This document shows positions 45,695 to 53,185 of a stretch of 64,000 nt of DNA, piece after piece. Origin of the DNA: Prevotellaceae bacterium UBA4361 (GTDB lineage Bacteria > Bacteroidota > Bacteroidia > Bacteroidales > Bacteroidaceae); assembly GCA_002393575.1 (NCBI GenBank), contig DGSN01000023.1, forward strand, positions 17,924 through 81,923, in the 5' to 3' direction. The translations under genes and the position numbers were made by a program. How positions within the stretch are numbered: position 1 is the first letter of the stretch; each line of letters opens with the position of its first letter. A model generated the notes under the pieces. The model made no database searches. It was not told where the DNA came from and was given only the letters and a program-made list of their open reading frames with translations.

Positions 45695-45702
45695 CAAATT
45701 TA
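45695..45702 (-). promoter_or_regulatory. -7 box TAAATTTG for the dockerin-cohesin operon
   Basis: Reverse-strand TAnnTTTG, 108 bases before the dockerin ATG. Confidence 0.6.
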
Positions 45703-45841
45703 ATAAAAACTATTGAATGGGAACAAAAAATTATGCTTTTTTTTATGTGTAATGAACAAATTTCTCTAAAAAATGAACTCTTTGTATAAAAATGCCCCAA
45801 GCGTATGTCAAGAAACGGCTCTCCTTATTTATATAGTCAAC

Positions 45842-46330
45842 ATGAATTTCCGTGAATATTATTTCTTTGACAAATATAATTTACGATTAATTCGTGGTTA
45901 ATTTACGATTAATTCGCGTTAAAGTTTTTTCAACGTGAATTACCATGAATTATCCGCGAATTTTTCGTGAATATTTTTTTCTCAGACATATTTAATTTAC
46001 GAAAAATTCGCGGTTAATTTACGATTAATTCGCGTTAAAGATTTTTCAACGTGAATTTCCGTGAATGTAACTATTCAGCGAATCGTCTTTTTGAGTCGCC
46101 TGCGGCGAGAAATCTTTCAAATCTTAACAAATCAAACAAATCCATACAGAAAAAATTATAAAGATTTGACAGATTTTGAATAGATTTGTTGGATTTCTGC
46201 CCGAAAGGGCACTCCTTGAAATTATTCGCTGAATAGTTACCCGTGAATTATCCGCGAATTTTTCGTGAATATTTTTTCTCAGACATATTTAATTTACGAT
46301 TAATTCACGGTTAATTCACGATATATTCGC
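45842..46330. repeat. Three tandem AT-rich repeat units of about 115 bp
   Basis: Units share 'gtgaatt(t/a)cc(g/a)tgaat', 'atccgcgaatttttcgtgaa', 'aatttacgattaattcgcg' and 'ttttcaac'. Approximate starts: 45842, 45930 and 46050. The third is split by the MITE at 46067-46240, and comparing it with the second unit shows the empty site. Part of a 1.6 kb gene-free stretch (45703-47228). Confidence 0.7.
46067..46240 (+). mobile_element. MITE family 2, copy B (174 bp)
   Basis: Perfect 17-bp terminal inverted repeats gtaactattcagcgaat; perfect 8-bp target duplication ccgtgaat (46059-46066, 46241-46248). The target unit is one of three tandem repeats, which gives an uninterrupted reference and confirms the ends exactly. 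Confidence 0.9.
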
Positions 46331-46486
46331 GTTTAAAAAAACACATTATTTCTGAAATAATTATTGTAATTCTTGGGAGCGTTGCCCCAAGCGTCCAAGG
46401 ACGGTAATCTTCTAATTTCTTTCCTAAGTTTAGCTTGACGAAGTATTTGATTCTACTGAATTTTTATTTCGGTACAAGTCAATTGT

Positions 46487-46590
46487 CGAGCCCTCGTTTC
46501 AATTCAAGCGAGCCCTCGCTGTTGCAACGCCGAGCCCTCGCCGTTTCGATAACGAGCCCTCGGGCGTATAGTTGAATCCCATGCGCGCTT
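46487..46590. repeat. 22-bp-period array 1 (four CGAGCCCTCG repeats plus fixed module)
   Basis: CGAGCCCTCG at 46487, 46509, 46531 and 46553: exactly 22 bases apart, with three different 12-base spacers. Sixteen bases after the last repeat start comes TAGTTGAATC (46569), and sixteen after that GCGCTT (46585). The same geometry occurs at 55778-55881. No neighbouring cas gene; not a CRISPR. Confidence 0.85.
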
Positions 46591-46650
46591 CAGTCTATCC
46601 TTTCATGCGTTCCCCTGACGTTGAAAGCGACTTTCTGCATCTATGATATA

Positions 46651-46809
46651 CGTGAGTTCGATATAACAAAATATGTTCTTTTGTAGTGCCTCTACGAGGC
46701 AGAAATCTTACAAATTTATTCAAAATCTTTCAAAATATCATTCAAATTTGTAAGATTTGGACAGATTTATATGATTTCTCGCGAAGCGACTCCTTATACC
46801 GAACTGACG
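46651..46809 (+). mobile_element. MITE family 1, copy 4 (159 bp)
   Basis: Same length and ends as copy 3; flanked by tatgatata / tatgatatg (8 of 9). Lies in the gene-free stretch. Confidence 0.88.
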
Positions 46810-46829
46810 TATGATATGGATATGAAAAC

Positions 46830-46859
46830 GAAAGCCTCGCATCTCTCGATGTGAGGCTT
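46830..46859. terminator. Hairpin behind MITE copy 4
   Basis: Stem gaagcctcacatc-type (arms aagcctcgcatc / gatgtgaggctt) with loop tctc; no long T run. No gene leads into it, so it may be the relic of a lost gene's terminator. 46860-47228 is AT-rich and shows nothing else. Confidence 0.55.
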
Positions 46860-47228
46860 CCTTTGTCGTGTTTTGTGTGTACTGTCAGAATGAGTTTACA
46901 ATACTTTTAAATTAAATTACTGCTTATAATGATTAATTTGGGAGATAATTTCGGGTTTGCTTGTTCGAAACTATTCCACGGAGTAATCATAAACTAATCT
47001 GTTTTGCTCCGTTTTTTGGAAAGTTTTGTCGTTTTTATTTTGTACTTGCAAAGTAAACCATTTTTTTAAACATCTGCAAATTTTCCTGCAAGAAATTTAT
47101 GAATTTATTTTATTTTTGTTGAAAACGTGTTTTATTTTGCCGAAAAACTTGCCAATCGTGTTCGTTTGTAAAAAGTCTTATTTTTAATTTGTAAATCGAT
47201 TGACGTTTTTATTTGTGTTTTTTTAAAT

Positions 47229-47284
47229 TCTACGGAGGATAGGAGGTTTGGATTTTTTTCTCCTTTACTCCTATCCTCCGTAGA
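47229..47284 (-). terminator. Strong terminator of the DUF4421 gene
   Basis: Perfect 17-bp stem (tctacggaggataggag), 22-base loop, T-rich on both flanks. Confidence 0.85.
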
Positions 47285-47337
47285 AACTTTTTTTTGAGTG
47301 CATTTGTGTTCTTTTGTTGACTCTTTTGATTGTATAT

Positions 47338-48717
47338 CTATCTGAATTTCTTTTTCTTCTTGAAATTGAAGCCGACGTAGAAGTTGAGCGAACCGAAGGA
47401 GTTGTTCAGACGAATTTGCTGGTTCTTGTAGTTGAAGGTGTGGATGATGAAGGAAAGTCCTGCAAAGTATTTCGTGTCGTTATACACCAAGCCCAGGCGG
47501 ATGATGTAGTCGATGCTGAGTTTGCGGAACTTGAACCATGAAAGCAGGTTGCTCTGGTTGTCGTCTTCCTGGGTGGAAGGCGTGTTTTCAGCATCGTAGT
47601 GCGTCACGTTGTAGGCAAAACCTGGACTGAACGATGCGCAGAAGAGGAAGTTCTTGGCGAAGACCCAGTTGTAGGAGTAGCCGAAGTTGATGTTGTAGTC
47701 GTTGTAGATGACGGAGTTGAACAGCAGCGATTCGTCGATGTATGGGCGCAACTGGGCAGAGATTTTCGACTCGTCGAGCGAGAGTCTGTGGTGTGTGAAC
47801 GAGAATCCCAACTTGAACGAACCGCAGGATTTCCGTTGCACGGTGCTTTGTGAAAAGGCGGCTGGGTAGGAGAAATAGTGGTGGTTGAAGATGTAGTAGA
47901 TGTTCACACCGCGTGTTTGCAGGTTGAGCCCGTCGAACTGGTCTGGCACTTTGGGGTCGTATTTCACGATGCTTTTCAGGTTGGTCACCTTGTAGTTGTT
48001 TCCCGTCTCGCGGTAGAAGAGATCGACTCCCACTTTTGAGGTGTAGAAGCTCAGGTCGAAGGCAGTCTTCTGCTTTTGTGCGCTTTTGTGCCCTAAGAGT
48101 CCGCCCACGTCGAAGGTGTAGCCCAGGAAGAGCCAACGCCAACCGAAGTACCCACCCAGGCGGAACGTGGGACGAGGTGCCAAGTTGAGCATCTGCTTCG
48201 AATCGCCACGGCTGCGGATGTTGAAATTCTCAAAGGTGTTGGTGTTTTGTATCATCACCGCCCAGTTGTATTTCTGAGGCGTGATGTAGGTGGTGTCGAT
48301 GCGGTTCCAGTCGTTGAACTTCTCCCCAAGGAAGTCTAAGAGCAGCTTCTTCTTCTTGTGCTGGCTCATCTTGTCGAACTCCTCTGTGCTCACGTTGAGC
48401 GAGTCGGCAAGGTCGTCTTCGAATTTCGGGTATTTGGTGAAAATTCTTCCGATGAATTCGAAGATTTTCTCTGCTACGTTCTTCGTTTCTTCGCGTGGAT
48501 TTTGCAGTGTGTCTGCCTGTAAGGAAACGGTGGTTTCAGTCTTCAGTGAGTCGATGTTTCCGGCCTTCAGTGAGTCGATGTTTTCGATGTCTTCGACTTG
48601 CTGTTCAGACACAACAATTTGTGCCGTAGCCCATGAGCTACAGCACAAATAAGCAATCAGACATATCATCAGTTGCTTAACTCTCGATTTGCACAAATCT
48701 GTCAGATGAAGCAGCAA
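47338..48717 (-). CDS. DUF4421-type outer-membrane protein
   Basis: 459 residues. A signal peptide lies at about residues 17-33 ('ICLIAYLCCSSWATAQ'); the true start may be Met17 rather than Met1. A polar linker with repeated 'SLK' units follows, then a beta-strand-rich C-terminal half with alternating aromatics ('FGWRWLFLGYTFDVGGLLGH') ending 'LNFYVGFNFKKKKKFR', as in DUF4421 beta-barrel proteins. Role unknown, probably structural or transport in the outer membrane. Single gene with its own terminator. Confidence 0.72.
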   Translation of the reverse strand: MLLHLTDLCKSRVKQLMICLIAYLCCSSWATAQIVVSEQQVEDIENIDSLKAGNIDSLKTETTVSLQADTLQNPREETKNVAEKIFEFIGRIFTKYPKFEDDLADSLNVSTEEFDKMSQHKKKKLLLDFLGEKFNDWNRIDTTYITPQKYNWAVMIQNTNTFENFNIRSRGDSKQMLNLAPRPTFRLGGYFGWRWLFLGYTFDVGGLLGHKSAQKQKTAFDLSFYTSKVGVDLFYRETGNNYKVTNLKSIVKYDPKVPDQFDGLNLQTRGVNIYYIFNHHYFSYPAAFSQSTVQRKSCGSFKLGFSFTHHRLSLDESKISAQLRPYIDESLLFNSVIYNDYNINFGYSYNWVFAKNFLFCASFSPGFAYNVTHYDAENTPSTQEDDNQSNLLSWFKFRKLSIDYIIRLGLVYNDTKYFAGLSFIIHTFNYKNQQIRLNNSFGSLNFYVGFNFKKKKKFR

Positions 48718-48727
48718 ACGATTTCTT

Positions 48728-48800
48728 TAATGAAGAATGGAAAATGAAGAATAAAGAATGAAAATTACTCATGCGATGAACAGAGTACAGTGAAATCTTC
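48728..48800. repeat. GAAGAATG-type palindromic repeat field
   Basis: 'gaagaatg' units, a central 'aaaattactcatgcgatgaa', then 'cttcattcttt'. Same family as 4668-4820. Confidence 0.6.
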
Positions 48801-48841
48801 ATTCTTTATTCCCATTGCATTATGCCCTTCTGAGGATGAGT

Positions 48842-49309
48842 TTAGTTGTTGAAATAATAGAGGAATGTGGCAATGCCTTCAAGCGCAGGTTTGCGTGCAT
48901 CCTTGATTTGGAGTGAGAATTTGATTTCCGCCTTGCACGTGCCGCGCAAGTTGGCAATCGAGTGCAGAGAGGCAACGAGGCGCACGCTGCTGCCTGTGAT
49001 GACTGGCTGACCGAAACGCATCTTGTCCATTCCGTAGTTCACCATCATCTTCAGGTTGTTCACTTCGATGATTTCGTTCCACAGGTGTGGAAGCAATGAA
49101 AGCGTGAGGTAGCCGTGAGCAATGGTCGATTTGTAAGGGCTTTCAACCTTTGCTCTCTCCACGTCAACATGTATCCACTGATGGTCGAGGGTGGCATCAG
49201 CAAAGAGGTTGATTCTTTCCTGAGTCACTACCTGCCAATCGCTGGTTCCCAGCACTTCACCTAAGTGTGATGCAAATTCATCATACGAGTTTATGACCAA
49301 TTTTCCCAT
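48842..49309 (-). CDS. MaoC-family dehydratase (enoyl-CoA hydratase type)
   Basis: 155 residues, single hot-dog domain. 'FADATLDHQWIHVDVERAKV' carries the hydratase-2 motif with the catalytic Asp/His pair, and 'STIAHGYLTLSLLPHLW' is the matching helix. The family hydrates trans-2-enoyl-CoA or ACP substrates. Single gene with its own promoter; pathway not indicated by context. Confidence 0.88.
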   Translation of the reverse strand: MGKLVINSYDEFASHLGEVLGTSDWQVVTQERINLFADATLDHQWIHVDVERAKVESPYKSTIAHGYLTLSLLPHLWNEIIEVNNLKMMVNYGMDKMRFGQPVITGSSVRLVASLHSIANLRGTCKAEIKFSLQIKDARKPALEGIATFLYYFNN

Positions 49310-49340
49310 AGTAAAAGCACGTTCTTTTTATTCAATGATG

Positions 49341-49348
49341 CAAAGTTA
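49341..49348 (-). promoter_or_regulatory. -7 box TAACTTTG for the MaoC gene
   Basis: Reverse-strand TAnnTTTG, 32 bases before the ATG. Confidence 0.6.
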
Positions 49349-49445
49349 GAAAGTTTTTTTTGATTGGGCAATTTCTTTGTGCATTATTTCTCTGCTTGGT
49401 CAAGAAATCTCAGGAAGTATGGCCAATCGGGGGATGAACCCCATG

Positions 49446-50251
49446 TCATCTGACAATCTTCTTTCCATGATAGATATACACTCCCTTCTGCGTTGGCTGA
49501 GCGTCGAGGCGACGGCCGTCGATGGTGAACCATGCGGAAGAATGGCTGCCTTGAGTGCTGCCAGCGCACAAGGTGTCGATGCCTGTAGGCACCGAACCGT
49601 TGATGCCCACTGCCGTCCATGCGTTTGCCACTGCCTGCGTCTCGGCTCCGTTCTCGCCATACAGCTCTTGCGCTGCCTTCAGCCAGCTGTCGCGGATGTT
49701 GGAATAGTCCGACTCAGGCGAGCAGTATTTTGTCAGCGTCAGATAGGCTATCTGCATACCTTTCTCGATGCCGATGCCCGTCATGTCGTAGTCGGTACCC
49801 TTGTCGTTGGTGCCCTTGCCACCTTCGCAGAGCAGATAGTAGAACTTGTTCTGTACGCCCATCATGTTATATTTGTCCCGATCGTTCCAGTACATGCCTT
49901 CGTAGGTGTCGGGCTGGTTGTCTTCGCCGTCGAGACCTTGCTTGGGGTTCGCCATGTTGCGCAGACAGCTCTTGCCCAGCACCAGTCCGTTGCCGCCGAT
50001 GACCCACGGCGTTTCGGGGCCGTTGCCATAGTCGGCAGTCTTCATCAAATGGTGTCGGCAGGCGCGAACTGCTGGAAATTAGTCACGGAGATGTGGGACG
50101 CAGAGAAGCTGTTCTCATAAAAATTTGAACTCAGTTTGCCGTTGACCTGTCCGCTACGCTTGGCGGAAACATTCTTTGTGGCAAACGTGGGGTTGGCAAG
50201 CGCATGGAGCGACAAGAATAGAGCCAACGCAGAAACCAAGATTTTTCTCAT
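49446..50251 (-). pseudogene. Thermolysin-type (M4) metalloprotease, internally deleted
   Basis: The 5' fragment (50251-50045) gives a signal peptide ('ILVSALALFLSLHALA') and the first 40 or so propeptide residues. The 3' fragment (50048-49446) gives the last 200 residues of an M4 protease: 'QPDTYEGMYWNDRDKYNMMG', 'VQNKFYYLLCEGGKGTND', then the helical C-terminal domain and a 'KGVYIYHGKKIVR' tail. The HExxH zinc site and most of the catalytic domain are gone and the two pieces are out of frame. The start at 50251 follows from the -7 box at 50294. Confidence 0.85.
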
Positions 50252-50293
50252 ATCACTTTGAATTGTAGTAGTATAACTCTCTTTATTTGTGTG

Positions 50294-50301
50294 CAAATAT
50301 A
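50294..50301 (-). promoter_or_regulatory. -7 box TATATTTG of the M4 protease remnant
   Basis: Reverse-strand TAnnTTTG; rules out the in-frame start at 50296. 50302-50530 holds no gene I can support. Confidence 0.5.
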
Positions 50302-50530
50302 CTACTTGTTTTCCATTTATTCAAGTTCTCAAGAACGAATTTGCTGAACAACAAGCGTAGAATGGACGAAAGAAGCTGTACGCCTCTGCCCTCGGAACAC
50401 TTTCGGAGTTTTCTTTGCAGAGCTTGCTTTGCTTTTCTCCTTCCGTGCTTCAGAAAGATTTTCTCCTCAAAGAAGGAATGTTTGAATGCCAGGATGTGAA
50501 AATTTCGTTCGCATGGATAGAAACAAAAAA

Positions 50531-50559
50531 ACATCTGCACGGATTGCCCATGCAGATGT
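50531..50559 (-). terminator. Terminator of rplS
   Basis: Stem acatctgca / tgcagatgt with loop cggattgccca; T run on the minus strand. Confidence 0.75.
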
Positions 50560-50623
50560 TTCTTGTAGGTTATCTCGATGAGGAGACGTACCGCTGTGCG
50601 GTAGGAAGGTTTGAAAGGCTGAA

Positions 50624-50989
50624 TTACTTCTCGGTCTTCTTGCCAGAGAGCTTTTCCTTGATACGAGCCTTCTTACCAGTGAGGTTGCGGAGGTAGTAGA
50701 GCTTAGCGCGACGAACCTTACCCACCTTGTTGACTTCGATGGAGTCGATGTTTGGTGATTCGATAGGGAAGATACGCTCAACGCCCACTGTTCCTGACAT
50801 CTTGCGAACGGTGAAACGCTTCTTGTTGCCTTCGCCACAAATTTTAATAACTACACCGCGGTAGAGCTGGATACGCTCCTTAGAACCTTCGATGATTTTG
50901 TAAGCTACGGTGATGGTGTCACCAGCCTTGAACTTTGGGAACTCTTTGCCTGTAGCAAATGCTTCTTCAGCAACTTTAATTAAATCCAT
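50624..50989 (-). CDS. rplS: 50S ribosomal protein L19
   Basis: 121 residues, full length. Family hallmarks: 'FKAGDTITVAYKIIEGSKER', 'LYRGVVI', 'FTVRKMSGTVGVERIFPIES' and 'VGKVRRAKLYYLRNLTGKKA'. Located at the 30S-50S interface of the ribosome. Single gene between its own promoter and terminator. Confidence 0.97.
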   Translation of the reverse strand: MDLIKVAEEAFATGKEFPKFKAGDTITVAYKIIEGSKERIQLYRGVVIKICGEGNKKRFTVRKMSGTVGVERIFPIESPNIDSIEVNKVGKVRRAKLYYLRNLTGKKARIKEKLSGKKTEK

Positions 50990-51107
50990 TTTACTGTGAA
51001 TTGTTCTTTCTAAAATTGTTTATTTGTTCCAACGAAGCATATCACGAGTCTCTCTAAAACTGCCACCGCAGTGTGGCACCTCGCCAGCGGCTTCGCTAAA
51101 GCGGCTG
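50990..51107 (-). promoter_or_regulatory. rplS leader with possible hairpins
   Basis: The leader contains 'tgccaccgcagtgtggca' (stem-capable) and a 'gccagcggc...gcggctg' pair next to the promoter. Could be a ribosomal-protein autoregulatory leader; no match to a known structure is claimed. Confidence 0.35.
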
Positions 51108-51115
51108 CAAAGTTA
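51108..51115 (-). promoter_or_regulatory. -7 box TAACTTTG for rplS
   Basis: Reverse-strand TAnnTTTG. Confidence 0.6.
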
Positions 51116-51251
51116 CGACATTTTTTCGGTCCTGCCATCTATTTCGTGAACTTTTTTCGTGTCTGTCTGAAAATCATCGGCTTTTGGGGTGTTGGAATCA
51201 AAATCGAAAGCATTTGTTACACCATTTTTTCCTCGTTCCTCTGCTTTTCTC

Positions 51252-51259
51252 TAAATTTG
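51252..51259 (+). promoter_or_regulatory. -7 box TAAATTTG for the acetylesterase
   Basis: TAnnTTTG, 35 bases before the ATG. Confidence 0.6.
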
Positions 51260-51294
51260 CACGGAAATCATTTGAAACTAAATAACAAAGACTT

Positions 51295-52242
51295 ATGAAA
51301 CATGTATTCAATTTCCGTGCAGCATGGATTTCTCTCTCGCTGCTGCTGATGGCATCGGTGGCTCATGCTCAGAACGATGCTTCGAAGATGTATGGCAATG
51401 CTCAAACCACGGAGGATTTCCTCTCGCAGTCGGAGCATTTCAGGTCGAAGATTGACCCTAATTTCTACATTTACATTTGTATAGGACAGTCGAACATGGA
51501 AGGTGCTGCCCGTCCTGAGGACCAGGACTATGAGGGTGTGTCCGACCGTTTCCAGATGATGGCTGCCGTGGATTTCCCTGCCAATACGGGCAATTACCGT
51601 GGTGAGGAGCGCAAGAAGTTCCAGTGGTACACCGCCACGCCTCCTCTCTGCCGTCCTTTCACGGGACTGACTCCTGCCGACTATTTCGGACGGACGATGG
51701 TGGAGAAGCTGCCTGACTCTATCCGTGTGGGAGTCATCCATGTGGCAATCGGTGGTTGCAAAATCGAGCATCTCTTCAAGGAATACGACCCTGCCACCGT
51801 TGGACGTGAAGCTGGTTGGTTCCAGAATTTCATGCACGCTTACGACGACATTCCTTATCTGCGTGTGCTCGAATGTGCGCTTCGTGCCAGCCATCAGGGA
51901 GTCATCAAGGGCATCCTGCTCCATCAGGGTTGCTCCAACACGGGTGATAAGCAATGGCCTGCTAAAGTAAATAAGGTGTATAACGACTTGCTCAACGACC
52001 TCCATCTGAATGCTGCCGATGTGCCACTGATTGCAGGCGAGGTGCTGAGTAAGGAATTCAATGGTGCTTGTGCCTCCATGAACGACATCATCCAGACCTT
52101 GCCACAAACCATCAAGAACTGCCGTGTGGTCAGTTCGAAGGGTTGTCCAGGTGCCCCCGACCGCCTTCATTTCACTGCCGAAGGCTATCGCATGATTGGC
52201 AAGCGCTATGCCGAAGAAATGCTGAAAGCGATGAAGAAGTGA
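51295..52242 (+). CDS. Secreted SGNH/CE6-like carbohydrate acetylesterase
   Basis: 315 residues, signal peptide to about residue 26. Block I 'YICIGQSNMEG' holds the nucleophile Ser; 'HVAIGGCKIEHL' and 'GILLHQGCSN' are the Gly and Asn oxyanion blocks; 'GAPDRLHFTAEGYRMIG' supplies the Asp-x-x-His. These features match the sialate O-acetylesterase / acetylxylan esterase group (DUF303), which removes acetyl groups from glycans. Single gene with its own terminator; substrate not indicated. Confidence 0.88.
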   Translation: MKHVFNFRAAWISLSLLLMASVAHAQNDASKMYGNAQTTEDFLSQSEHFRSKIDPNFYIYICIGQSNMEGAARPEDQDYEGVSDRFQMMAAVDFPANTGNYRGEERKKFQWYTATPPLCRPFTGLTPADYFGRTMVEKLPDSIRVGVIHVAIGGCKIEHLFKEYDPATVGREAGWFQNFMHAYDDIPYLRVLECALRASHQGVIKGILLHQGCSNTGDKQWPAKVNKVYNDLLNDLHLNAADVPLIAGEVLSKEFNGACASMNDIIQTLPQTIKNCRVVSSKGCPGAPDRLHFTAEGYRMIGKRYAEEMLKAMKK

Positions 52243-52260
52243 ATTAATGATAACAAAAAC

Positions 52261-52294
52261 AAAAAAGAGACAACCTTAGGTTGTCTCTTTTTTG
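52261..52294. terminator. Bidirectional terminator between the esterase and tRNA-Phe
   Basis: Perfect stem aaaaaagagacaacc / ggttgtctctttttt with loop ttag. Confidence 0.9.
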
Positions 52295-52367
52295 TGGTAC
52301 CACCAGGATTCGAACCGGGGACACACGGATTTTCAGTCCGATGCTCTACCTACTGAGCTATGGCACC
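52295..52367 (-). tRNA. tRNA-Phe (anticodon GAA)
   Basis: 73-nt cloverleaf on the minus strand. Acceptor GGTGCCA with TGGTACC; anticodon stem TCGGA/TCCGT around CTGAAAA, giving GAA; T-arm CCCGG-TTCGAAT-CCTGG. CCA not encoded. Confidence 0.95.
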
Positions 52368-52388
52368 ATTGTTTTTCGTTTGCGGGTG

Positions 52389-52396
52389 CAAAGGTA
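52389..52396 (-). promoter_or_regulatory. -7 box TACCTTTG for tRNA-Phe
   Basis: Reverse-strand TAnnTTTG, 22 bases before the tRNA. Confidence 0.6.
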
Positions 52397-52508
52397 GGGG
52401 TTTTTATTTAATCTGCAAAATTTTTGAAGAAAAAAATATGAATATCGTTGCATTTTGTTGAGTTGAGAGGTAGAAATGGGGCTCTTTGCACAGGATTGGA
52501 GGACAAAT

Positions 52509-53183
52509 TCATTGTTTTTTCTTGGAGAGACGAATGCCTATGTCGGATATGCCTGCAAGCTGTGGGTCGCGCATGGTGTGGGTGATGGCAAGGCGATAGG
52601 TTCGGCATCCACTGAGGTGGATGGTGTAGGGCTGTGCATGAGTTTCGTAATGGAGTATGCCTTTGCCTGCCGTGCGGTCGAGGGCATCGAAGATGTTGAA
52701 GTCGAGGCGGTCGGTGCGCACGGGACGTGCCATTTGGACGATTTCGACGAGCGTGTCCGAACTGACGATGGGGAATGTTTCCTTATACACCTTTTTGGGT
52801 GTCATCCACCAATGCTTCGGTCTGATGTGTACGGTGGTGTCCTCCACGAAGACGTGTCCACGGGTGGTGTGGATGCGTTGGTAGCGCACGGGGTTGGGGA
52901 TTTCCTGCAATGCCACTCGCAACTGGAGGTTGCGGTAGGGGTAGGCATTGGTGGTGCGCACGGTGAGGAGCAGGTCGGTGTCAATCGGTTTGGTCTGCTC
53001 TGGTATATATATAAATAATGTGTCAGACTTCTGCCACGACTGTTCATCGACAGCTGCAAACTTGTCGAAAAAGATTTTCTCGCCCTCTTTCTCTTGCAGG
53101 TGCTCCACTTCGGTGTGGTGTGTGCAGGCTGCGAGGGAGAGGAAGAGGACGAGAAGCAAGGTTATGTTAACGAAGCGTGTCAA
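52509..53183 (-). CDS. gldH: GldH-type gliding/T9SS-associated lipoprotein
   Basis: 224 residues. Lipoprotein signal ending at Cys20 ('LFLSLAACTHH'). The body matches the GldH layout: 'FDKFAAVDEQSWQKSDTLFI', a beta-sandwich with 'RTTNAYPYRNLQLRV', a late 'YTIHLSGCRTYRLAITHTMR' and a final 'DIGIRL'. GldH is needed for gliding and linked to type IX secretion in Flavobacterium; non-gliding Bacteroidota keep it. Starts 2 bases after the upstream PSP1 gene, so they form one operon. Confidence 0.85.
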   Translation of the reverse strand: MTRFVNITLLLVLFLSLAACTHHTEVEHLQEKEGEKIFFDKFAAVDEQSWQKSDTLFIYIPEQTKPIDTDLLLTVRTTNAYPYRNLQLRVALQEIPNPVRYQRIHTTRGHVFVEDTTVHIRPKHWWMTPKKVYKETFPIVSSDTLVEIVQMARPVRTDRLDFNIFDALDRTAGKGILHYETHAQPYTIHLSGCRTYRLAITHTMRDPQLAGISDIGIRLSKKKQ

Positions 53184-53185
53184 TG

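Noticed and set aside
46487..46562. Possible CRISPR array
   Set aside because: Repeats are 10 bases and spacers 12 bases, only four units, no cas genes, and the same array with a shared module occurs elsewhere; too small for any known CRISPR type.
50287..50499. 70-residue plus-strand open frame between the M4 remnant and rplS
   Set aside because: No promoter, no recognisable family, and a Cys/Arg-rich composition typical of random frame.
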